Source: Pelagovum sp. HNIBRBA483
Lineage (GTDB): Bacteria > Pseudomonadota > Alphaproteobacteria > Rhodobacterales > Rhodobacteraceae
DNA length: 64,000 nt
Direction of reading: 5' to 3'
NCBI RefSeq assembly: GCF_040931995.1
Contig: NZ_CP162412.1
Span: forward strand, 806,001-870,000
Shown here: positions 45,996-55,117 of the stretch, in pieces
Layout of the letters: each line of letters starts with the position of its first letter
Position numbering within the stretch: the stretch's first letter is position 1
The notes under the pieces: generated by a model
Databases searched by the model: none
What the model saw: only the letters and a program-made list of their open reading frames with translations
What the model was told of the DNA's origin: nothing
Made by a program: the position numbers and the translations under genes

Positions 45996-46908
45996 GGCGC
46001 CGCTAAAAATATCGGTTGTTATTCCGCATTTGAACGCGCCTGAAAATCTGGCGGCGTGTTTGGCCTCCCTCAAGGCTGGCGTGCGGGTGCCGGACGAGAT
46101 CATCGTCGTTGATAACGGCTCTGATGCATTGCCGGAGGATGCGTGTGCGGGTGATCCGCGCGTGACGCTGTTGCAGGAGCGGGAGGCAGGCCCGGGACCA
46201 GCGCGGAACAAGGGGAGTGCAGCGGCGCGGGGGGACGTACTGGCATTTATTGATTGCGATTGCGTGGCGGATGCGCATTGGCTTGCTGTGGCGGAACGGG
46301 AGATATTGCGCGGCGATAGGGCTGTGTTGGGCGGCGCGGTGATTGTACGCCCGAAGATCGCGGCGCGGCGCACCGCGCTGGAGGCGTATGAAGCGGAATA
46401 TGCCTACCGCATGGACCGCTACATTGCCGCGCAGGGCTTTACCGGAACGGGTAATATGATCGTGCGGCGTACGGTATTTGCAGCAGTCGGCCCGTTTGCG
46501 GGAATAGCTGTCGCGGAAGATCGCGACTGGGGGCAGCGCGCGCAGGCAATGGGCCATGCGCCAACATATGTGGCTGACATGGTCGTCTATCATCCGGCGC
46601 GCGAAAGTTTCAGCGAACTTGCGGTGAAGTGGGACCGGCAATTGGCCCATGATTATCATGCGGCCAAGGCGCGGCGTGGAGGGCGGTGGCGGTTTGCAAT
46701 GAAGGCGCTGGCGCTTTTGGCATCGCCCGTTGTTGAATTGCCGCGTATTGCGATGAGCAAGCGCTTGCAGGGGGTGGGGGAGCGGATTGGCGCGTTTGCG
46801 GTGCTGTCGCGCATCCGCTGGCACCGCGCCTGGACCATGTTGCGCCTGCTTGCGGGTGCCGATCCGGAGCATTTGACCCGCGCTTGGGGGGCAGCCCAGA
46901 AGAAATGA
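45970..46908 (+). CDS. glycosyltransferase family 2
   Basis: About 312 residues. KISVVIPHLNAPENLAACL and VDNGSDALPEDA begin the GT-A fold, AFIDCDCVADAHWL is the DxD site, and VAEDRDWGQRAQAMG the ED region. It is distinct from the preceding GT2 (no close identity). Start is uncertain: GTG 45970 is used; TTG 45988 behind GGGGGCAGGGG is also good. Either overlaps the previous gene, so it belongs to the same operon. An open frame continues antisense but lacks coding features. Confidence 0.88.
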   Translation: MSGGRGLSEAPLKISVVIPHLNAPENLAACLASLKAGVRVPDEIIVVDNGSDALPEDACAGDPRVTLLQEREAGPGPARNKGSAAARGDVLAFIDCDCVADAHWLAVAEREILRGDRAVLGGAVIVRPKIAARRTALEAYEAEYAYRMDRYIAAQGFTGTGNMIVRRTVFAAVGPFAGIAVAEDRDWGQRAQAMGHAPTYVADMVVYHPARESFSELAVKWDRQLAHDYHAAKARRGGRWRFAMKALALLASPVVELPRIAMSKRLQGVGERIGAFAVLSRIRWHRAWTMLRLLAGADPEHLTRAWGAAQKK

Positions 46909-47047
46909 GGCGGAAATAAGGCTAAAACCGTCTCTCTTTTGCCGTAATGGAATTACATGCTTGCACTGCACCGGCTTTCTGAACGTGCTTCAACCTGTCG
47001 TTTAGAAGGCCTCGCTAGAACAAGAAGTGCAGATCGCAGAGGCAAAG

Positions 47048-47257
47048 ATGGTTCTTGGATTTCTTTTGATGGCTCTTGTCACCGGTTTTATGGGCGCGAT
47101 TGGCGTTCTGATGGCGGGTGGCACCCTTCTTTCGGCTGTTTTGGTTTATGGTTCGGTCGGTACAGCATTCATTTTGATCCCGTTCTTCGCCACGCTGATC
47201 TGGCAGGCCATCTTGCCGCCGATGCATTCTGTCGCGAGTGACTTCCCCGCGGAATAA
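47048..47257 (+). CDS. small membrane protein, unrecognised, 69 aa
   Basis: ATG 47048 is preceded by AGAGG. The protein is nearly all hydrophobic: two likely transmembrane helices (VLGFLLMALVTGFMGAIGVL and LLSAVLVYGSVGTAFILIPF) and a short polar tail PMHSVASDFPAE. It resembles no family I can name. It lies in the EPS region on the operon strand, 139 bp after the last GT2 and before the VPLPA-CTERM gene. Coding potential rests on length, start site and clean membrane pattern. Confidence 0.6.
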   Translation: MVLGFLLMALVTGFMGAIGVLMAGGTLLSAVLVYGSVGTAFILIPFFATLIWQAILPPMHSVASDFPAE

Positions 47258-47497
47258 GCGCCACTTCTAATTTTCAAAATTGCTTCTGACTGTTTCCGAT
47301 GTTGGGATAGTCTACTTTTGCGTGTGTAATTGTCCCCTTAAACTCACCTTTAGGTTATATAAGTAACCGGAACGTATATATTTTTTTGCCTTCCTATCCT
47401 AAATGTGGCAACAATAGGGCATGTTTGCTCGGCAACGCGATTCCTGTTGGGGGAGGGAGTTGCCGGTTTAGCGGTCGCTTGGTTTGGGGGCTTTATT
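47258..47497. promoter_or_regulatory. AT-rich region upstream of the VPLPA-CTERM gene
   Basis: 240 bp with low GC. Contains the dyad GGTTA-TATAAG-TAACC (47353-47368) followed by an A/T-rich TATATATTTTTTT tract, plausible as a promoter or upstream activating region. No other gene is visible, so the substrate gene probably has its own promoter rather than depending on the EPS operon. Confidence 0.45.
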
Positions 47498-48094
47498 ATG
47501 ATTGATCTTAAGAAAATGCTGTTTGCAGGCGTCGCTGCTGCGATGACCATGCTCGGCTCAACGGCTTTTGCCGCATCTGCCGGAGAGGCGGAGACTTGTC
47601 CTGACGAACCAGGATATTCCCGTTCTTTCTCGCTGACCTTCGCGGAGATGGGCAATAACTGCTACTACTGGGGCGAGAACGACGCCAATGACACGGCCTT
47701 CCAAGGCCAAATCATTGCCGACTTCGGCGCCGATTACGGGGTCTATGACAAAACTGAAGAGGGCAGCCTGTCATCGGGTATTCTCTCCGGCTTGAACGGC
47801 TTTATCGATGCCAGTTCGTACCCGATTTCGTTTGCGATTGATCTGACTGGTCTGAGAAACGTGATCATGGTGTTCAAGACCGGCAATAACTACGATCCGG
47901 CTTACGCTGCATTCCTGCTCGACTCATTTGACGGTGTCGCAAACGGAACGTTCTCGATGGAGCCGGCAAACGGCCTGTCACATGTCACGCTCTATGCCAA
48001 CGTGCCGCTGCCGGCGTCGATCCTGATGCTCCTTGCGGCTCTGGGTGGGCTGGCGCTGGTGGGCCGCCGCCGCGAGGATCCTGCCGCCGCGTGA
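47498..48094 (+). CDS. VPLPA-CTERM sorting domain-containing protein
   Basis: A 198-residue exported protein. ATG 47498 behind GGGGG gives the signal peptide KKMLFAGVAAAMTMLGSTAFA. The mature part is acidic with two Cys (ETCPDEPG, GNNCYYWG) and a beta-sandwich-like pattern. The C-terminus is VPLPASILMLLAALGG, a hydrophobic helix, then GRRR: the tripartite VPLPA-CTERM signal processed by XrtD exosortases. It is probably anchored or released at the surface with the EPS. A strong terminator follows. Functions of such substrates are mostly unknown; biofilm or matrix roles are suspected. Confidence 0.93.
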   Translation: MIDLKKMLFAGVAAAMTMLGSTAFAASAGEAETCPDEPGYSRSFSLTFAEMGNNCYYWGENDANDTAFQGQIIADFGADYGVYDKTEEGSLSSGILSGLNGFIDASSYPISFAIDLTGLRNVIMVFKTGNNYDPAYAAFLLDSFDGVANGTFSMEPANGLSHVTLYANVPLPASILMLLAALGGLALVGRRREDPAAA

Positions 48095-48117
48095 TGCGGA
48101 ACGGATTGAGACTACAG

Positions 48118-48146
48118 AAAGCGCCGCAGAGATGCGGCGCTTTTTT
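48118..48146 (+). terminator. intrinsic terminator after VPLPA-CTERM gene
   Basis: GCGCCGC (48121-48127), loop AGAGAT, GCGGCGC (48134-48140), then TTTTTT. The A-run at 48118-48120 makes it weakly bidirectional for the convergent LacI gene, whose stop is at 48159. Confidence 0.92.
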
Positions 48147-48158
48147 GTTTGTGCGTTT

Positions 48159-49199
48159 TCAATTGTCGGATGAAACGGGCGTGTCCAAGGATTGCATCGG
48201 GGCTGAGCCATCCTTCAGCGCGGCGTGAACGGCGGCCTTCGCCAGAAACGTGCCAGCCTTGGTGACATCTTCCTTGGCGGTTATGATGCCGGAGCGGAAC
48301 AGTTCGAGGATCGGGACAGTCTCCTTTGAAAAGACGCTGAAATCCCTGCCGAGTGTGCGGTCCGCATCCTCAAAGCCGACGATGGCGGCCATGGTCGCAT
48401 TGGGGGACGCGGTCATCAAGCCGTCGATAGAGGGCGTCTCTTGTAAAACCGCGCGCACACGGCTGCGGATCTCGTTGCGGTGGCTATCGCTGGTGACGTT
48501 ATCGGGGATGATCATTTCGACACCGCGCCGCGCCGCTGCTTCCTCAACGCCGCGAAGGATTTCCTGTGCATAATTTTGTGCGGGCGGTGGAGAGAGGTGC
48601 AGCACTTTGCGGCACCCCGCCGAGGCGAGCCGGTCGATGGCGATTTGACCGAATGTGAAGTTGTCATAGTCGTAATAGGCGTGGTCATTGGCCCACATCG
48701 TGCGGCCGTGCGTGGCGAAGGGAAAGCCGCGCTCCATTAGGAATTTGACGCGCGGATCTTCGGGTAGGGTGCGGTTCATGATGATCGCATCGGCGGTGCT
48801 GTTCTGAACGATATAGCGGATCGTTTTCATTGGGTCTTCGTCAGAGAAATTTGGCGTGACGACGAGGTGATAGGGCGTTCCGCGCAGACCTTCGGCAATT
48901 GAAGTCATCAGGCGCGAGGTGAGATTGAGCACATCGTTTTCGGTAGAGATGACGAGGCCGATGACATTGGTGCGGCCCGTGCGGAGGCGGACGCCAGCGC
49001 GGTTGGGGACGTAGCCGATCTCCTCGGCGATCTTGCGGACGCGCTCTTTGGTCTTTTCGCTGATGTCGGGCGCATCGCCCAGTGCGCGGGAAACCGTTTG
49101 CACCGCAAAGCCGCTGATCTCCGCGATGGTTTTCAACGTCGGGCGAATCAACTGCTGCTTGTCGGTGGGCGTTTTGCCGGAGCGGTCATTGGTCGTCAT
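48159..49199 (-). CDS. LacI family transcriptional regulator
   Basis: A 346-residue regulator. The N-terminal helix-turn-helix is TLKTIAEISGFAVQTVSRAL (about 21-40), followed by hinge helix NRAGVRLRTGRTN and a periplasmic-binding-protein-like sugar domain (VIGLVISTEND, DAIIMNRT, DGLMTASPNATMAAIVG). It diverges from the beta-glucan ABC/GH operon, and two perfect palindromes with the central CG expected for LacI proteins lie between. It probably represses the operon until a glucan oligosaccharide binds. Confidence 0.94.
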   Translation of the reverse strand: MTTNDRSGKTPTDKQQLIRPTLKTIAEISGFAVQTVSRALGDAPDISEKTKERVRKIAEEIGYVPNRAGVRLRTGRTNVIGLVISTENDVLNLTSRLMTSIAEGLRGTPYHLVVTPNFSDEDPMKTIRYIVQNSTADAIIMNRTLPEDPRVKFLMERGFPFATHGRTMWANDHAYYDYDNFTFGQIAIDRLASAGCRKVLHLSPPPAQNYAQEILRGVEEAAARRGVEMIIPDNVTSDSHRNEIRSRVRAVLQETPSIDGLMTASPNATMAAIVGFEDADRTLGRDFSVFSKETVPILELFRSGIITAKEDVTKAGTFLAKAAVHAALKDGSAPMQSLDTPVSSDN

Positions 49200-49336
49200 G
49201 GGTCTTGGTCTTCTTCTTTCTGGGCCGCTCTGCGCGCAAGATAACGATATTTAACCGATTTTTCTGCATTTGGCACCTCTCTTACGCCTATGTGGCGCGG
49301 CCAAAAGGGCGGGTGAAATTTGTATTGAAAATATAT

Positions 49337-49370
49337 CTATAACGTTATAGGTCAATCTGTAACGTTACAG
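49337..49370. promoter_or_regulatory. tandem LacI-type operators
   Basis: CTATAACGTTATAG (49337-49350) and CTGTAACGTTACAG (49357-49370) are perfect 14-bp palindromes with central CG, spaced centre-to-centre by 20 bp (about two helical turns). They sit 18 bp upstream of the binding-protein start, over or just downstream of the promoter, and 138 bp from the regulator start. Confidence 0.85.
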
Positions 49371-49387
49371 TAAGGGAGGTTTATACC

Positions 49388-51040
49388 GTGCGTTACGTCT
49401 CAATCCTGACCTCGGCAGCAGTTGCCGCAGTGGTTGCGGGCTCTGCCGCAGCTCAAGGCGCTCATGCGCAGGGGGGCACGCTGACCGTGCCGATCATCAC
49501 CGCCACTTTCGTGGAAGATTTTAACCCGTTCTCCGCCGCGCAGATCGAATTGCAGCGCGGCACGATGTTTGAGCCGCTCTTCGTGCACAACGCGATGCAG
49601 GGCGAAATCAACTGGCGCCTCGCAGAGAGCTTTGAATATGGCGACGACCTGATGTCGTGGACCGTGACGCTGAAAGACGGGCTGACATGGTCCGACGGGG
49701 AAGCGCTGACCGCCGAAGACGTTGCGTTCTCGCTCAACCTTGGATCGGAAGATGCCGCGCTCGACAAATCGGGCAAGTGGTCCGACGGGTTGATCAAATC
49801 CGTGACCGCGACGGATGACCGGACGGTTGTTGTCGAATTCACGCGCCCTGATGCGACGTTTGACTGGTACCTCGAAGAGGCATGGATCGTGCCTGAGCAT
49901 GTCTGGGCAGGTGTTGAAGACAAGCTGACCTTCAAGAACCCGAACCCTGTTGGCTCCGGCCCGATCACCGAGGTTGTTACCGTGCGGGACAACCAGATCG
50001 AGATTTGCCGCAACCCGAACTACTACAAAGCGGATCAGGGGCTGCCCTATCTGGATTGCATCAAGTTCCGCCAGTATTCGGACAACTCGCAGATCCAGCC
50101 GGCGCTGATGGCGGGCGAGATTGACTGGGGTTCCAACTTCATTGCGGACATCGACAAAACCTATGTCGAGCCGAACCCCGAGAACCACGGATACTGGTAT
50201 CCGGCGAATGACCTGATCAACATCTACCTGAACACGCGCGAAGCGCCGTTTAGCGATATTGCTTTCCGTCAGGCGTTCTCGATGGCGCTGGACCGAGACA
50301 CGATCGTTGATCTGGCAGCCTATGGCTACCCGACGCCGGAGCGCCATGTCACGGGTCTGGGTGAGTTCTTCAAGACCTACTTCAATGACGAGGTGAACGC
50401 GAAGTACGACTATCTGGCCGAATACAACCCCGATGCCGCCAATGCGCTGCTGGATGAGGCGGGCTACGCGGATGTCGACGGCGACGGCTATCGTGAGAAC
50501 CCTGATGGCAGCCCAATCGACTTTGGCATTCATGTGGTGAATGGCTGGACCGACTGGGTGCAGTCCGTGCAGATGACCACCGAATACCTTGCCGAGATCG
50601 GCATCAAGGCCCGCACCGAAGCGGTTGACTGGTCTGTCTATGACAGTTCGCTGAAGGAAGGCACTTACGAGGCGTCGATCAACTGGTCGGTGACCAACAA
50701 CGTTGATCCGATCCTTGCCTATCGTGACTACTTCCACCCTGCGCGTGAGGGTCAGAGCTGGCATACCAACCACGGCAAGGCATCTGCCGAGATGGGTGCG
50801 CTGGTGGATGAATACGGCCAGACCGCCGATGCGGAGCGCCGTTCGGAAATCCTTGCCGAGTTGATGGACTACACAGGCGAGACGCTGGCCTTTGTGCCGC
50901 TGTTCTCGAACCCGACGTGGTACCAATACAACGCGACCCGCGTGGGGGGCTGGCCGACCGCGGATAACCAGACAGTTCAGCCGGTGTTCTACTCTGCCGG
51001 ACGCAAGCTGCTGGTCTTTGAAGGCCTCTACGCGAAGTAA
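49388..51040 (+). CDS. ABC transporter substrate-binding protein (family 5, Opp/Dpp-like)
   Basis: A 550-residue periplasmic protein starting with GTG 49388 after GGGAGG. Signal peptide: LTSAAVAAVVAGSAAAQGAHAQ. SBP_bac_5 signatures are RLAESFEYGDDLMSWTVTLKDGLTWSDG and the AFRQAFSMALDRDTIV segment. Family 5 proteins bind peptides but some bind cello- or laminari-oligosaccharides (Thermotoga). The linked GH3, GH16 and LacI make a beta-glucan oligosaccharide the likely ligand. A perfect stem-loop follows the stop. Confidence 0.92.
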   Translation: MRYVSILTSAAVAAVVAGSAAAQGAHAQGGTLTVPIITATFVEDFNPFSAAQIELQRGTMFEPLFVHNAMQGEINWRLAESFEYGDDLMSWTVTLKDGLTWSDGEALTAEDVAFSLNLGSEDAALDKSGKWSDGLIKSVTATDDRTVVVEFTRPDATFDWYLEEAWIVPEHVWAGVEDKLTFKNPNPVGSGPITEVVTVRDNQIEICRNPNYYKADQGLPYLDCIKFRQYSDNSQIQPALMAGEIDWGSNFIADIDKTYVEPNPENHGYWYPANDLINIYLNTREAPFSDIAFRQAFSMALDRDTIVDLAAYGYPTPERHVTGLGEFFKTYFNDEVNAKYDYLAEYNPDAANALLDEAGYADVDGDGYRENPDGSPIDFGIHVVNGWTDWVQSVQMTTEYLAEIGIKARTEAVDWSVYDSSLKEGTYEASINWSVTNNVDPILAYRDYFHPAREGQSWHTNHGKASAEMGALVDEYGQTADAERRSEILAELMDYTGETLAFVPLFSNPTWYQYNATRVGGWPTADNQTVQPVFYSAGRKLLVFEGLYAK

Positions 51041-51058
51041 CACGCCGTTGGCGTAAAC

Positions 51059-51086
51059 GGGACAAAGCGCACCAGCGCTTTGTCCC
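51059..51086 (+). promoter_or_regulatory. intercistronic stem-loop after binding-protein gene
   Basis: GGGACAAAGCGC (51059-51070), loop ACCA, GCGCTTTGTCCC (51075-51086): a perfect 12-bp stem. It has no U-run. Such stems after binding-protein genes protect the upstream mRNA and let it outnumber the permease mRNA. Confidence 0.8.
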
Positions 51087-51149
51087 ACCGTGCGCAGCCC
51101 CAATGAATGGGCGGCGCATCGAAATCCTCATATCGAAAGAGACAGGGCG

Positions 51150-52124
51150 ATGGCGTTTCTCATCCGGCGACTGGCCTTTTATGTGGTGGCCATATTCGTG
51201 GCGATTACTTTCAATTTCATCATGCCGCGGCTGATGCCCGGCGATCCGGTTGATGCGCTGTTCGCGGCGGCGGGCGGGCGGATGCCGATCGAAACACTGG
51301 AAGCCTACAAGGAAATGCTGGGCTTCACCGACGGGCCGCTGTGGGTGCAATACCTGCAATACCTCAAGAGCATGGTGACGTTCGACCTCGGCCCCGCGAT
51401 CATGCTGTTCCCTGTGCCGGTGACGGAAGTGCTGGGCAATACGCTGCCGTGGACGGTCGGACTGGCAGGGCTGGCGACGCTGGCGTCGGTGTCGCTCGGC
51501 TGCTTCATTGGGCTTTATGCCTCTTACAATCGCGGTGGCTTTGTTGACCGCTTCGTGCCGTTTTTCTGGCAATTCGTGGCGTCGATGCCGCAGGCGGTGA
51601 CGGCGCTGTTTGTCTTTTTCATCTTTGCGCTGACCTTGAAGTGGTTCCCGCTGGGGTTTGGCGCGAACCCTGACCTCGATCCCGGTTTCAACTGGCCCTA
51701 TATCAAGAGCATCCTGCACCATGCGGTGCTGCCGATGGTGACGCTATTGGTGTCGATGCTGGCGACGTGGATTTTCACCATGCGCAACGCGATGGTGAAT
51801 GTGCTGGGCGAGGATTACATCACCATGGCGAAGGCCAAGGGGCTGGAATCGCGCCGGATCATGACCCATTACGCCGCGCGCAACGCCATCCTGCCGGTGG
51901 TAACGGCTGTCTCGATGGCGCTGGGATTTGCGGTAGCGGGGCAGGTCTTTATCGAAACCGTCTATAACTATCCGGGCGTTGGGCAGCTGATCATCAAATC
52001 GGTTGGTGCGCGGGATTACCCGCTGATGCAGGCCTGTTTCCTGTTGATCGTGCTGTGTGTGCTGATCGCCAATTTCATCGCCGACATGCTCTACGTCTGG
52101 CTCGATCCGCGGCTGCGGGGCTGA
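51150..52124 (+). CDS. ABC transporter permease (OppB/DppB-like)
   Basis: A 324-residue inner-membrane protein. ATG 51150 gives MAFLIRRLAFYVVAIFVAIT, the N-terminal helix of DppB-type permeases, followed by MPGDPVDALF. The EAA-type cytoplasmic loop is EDYITMAKAKGLESRRIMTHYAARNAILP. About six membrane helices. It forms the channel with the next gene's product and is driven by the two ATPases downstream. Confidence 0.92.
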   Translation: MAFLIRRLAFYVVAIFVAITFNFIMPRLMPGDPVDALFAAAGGRMPIETLEAYKEMLGFTDGPLWVQYLQYLKSMVTFDLGPAIMLFPVPVTEVLGNTLPWTVGLAGLATLASVSLGCFIGLYASYNRGGFVDRFVPFFWQFVASMPQAVTALFVFFIFALTLKWFPLGFGANPDLDPGFNWPYIKSILHHAVLPMVTLLVSMLATWIFTMRNAMVNVLGEDYITMAKAKGLESRRIMTHYAARNAILPVVTAVSMALGFAVAGQVFIETVYNYPGVGQLIIKSVGARDYPLMQACFLLIVLCVLIANFIADMLYVWLDPRLRG

Positions 52125-52137
52125 GGGAGGATACATC

Positions 52138-53054
52138 ATGAAAACCCTAAGACGCTATGCTGCCGGTTTGATCCGGTTCTATCGTGGGAACCCTGCGGGG
52201 ATCATCGGAAGCTCTATCGTGGCGCTGATTTTGGTTGCCTGCCTCGCAGCGCCGGTGCTGACGGATAAAGACCCCAACAAGCGGGTTGCGCGGGGGCACC
52301 AGCCGCCGAGCGCGGAGCTGGTTTTTGGCTCGACCCGCGCGGGCAAGGATATTTACACGCAGGTGCTTTATGGCGGGCGGGTATCGTTGATGGTGGCGTT
52401 TTCTGCCGCTGCGGTGACAACGGTGATCGCGCTCGCGGTGGGGGTATCGTCTGGCTATTTCGGCGGGCGGGTTGACGAGACGCTGATGGCGGTCACGAAC
52501 GTGATGCTGGTGTTCCCGCAACTGCCGCTCCTGATCATATTGGCGGCGTTCTTAGGGCAGGTGGGGCCATTGGTGATCGCGATGATCCTCGGGCTGACAT
52601 CATGGCCGTGGGGCGCGCGAGTGATGCGAAGTCAGACGCTGGCGCTGCGGCGGAAGGAATTTATCACCGCGGCCGAGGTCATGGGCGAGTCGCGCTGGCG
52701 GATCATTGTGGTGGAGATCATCCCGAACCTGATCAGCCTTGTGGCGGGGATGTTCGTGGGCACGTCGCTCTATGCCATCGGCGCGCAGGCGGGGCTTGAG
52801 TTCCTCGGTCTGGGTGATCCGACCGTGGTGAGCTGGGGTACGATGCTCTACTGGGCGCAGTCTAGTGCGGCGTTCCTAGTCGGCGCATGGTGGGATTTTG
52901 TCGTCCCCGGAACGGTGATTGCGCTGGTGGGCGGAGGGCTAGCGCTGATCAATATCTCGATTGATCAGGTGTCGAACCCGAAGCTGCGTACTGGTCGCTA
53001 TCTGAAAATCTGGCGCCGGATGAAGGCTGAAACCGAAGCCAAGCGCAGGGAGGC

Positions 53055-53058
<4 letters not shown>
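52138..53058 (+). CDS. ABC transporter permease (OppC/DppC-like)
   Basis: A 306-residue membrane protein, 13 bp after the first permease. The N-terminal helix (GIIGSSIVALILVACLAAPVL) and a HQPPSAELVFGSTRAGKDIYTQVLYGGRVSL-type segment (here with family residues TRAGKDIYTQVLYGG) are DppC signatures. The EAA loop is LRRKEFITAAEVMGESRWRI. It pairs with OppB-like in the membrane complex. The stop overlaps the ATPase start by 4 nt. Confidence 0.92.
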
Positions 53059-55057
<1,999 letters not shown>

Positions 55058-55117
55058 CGCGACAAAATCATGAATAAAAACAACACGCTGCTGCGTGCCG
55101 AGAAGGATATGGGTGTG

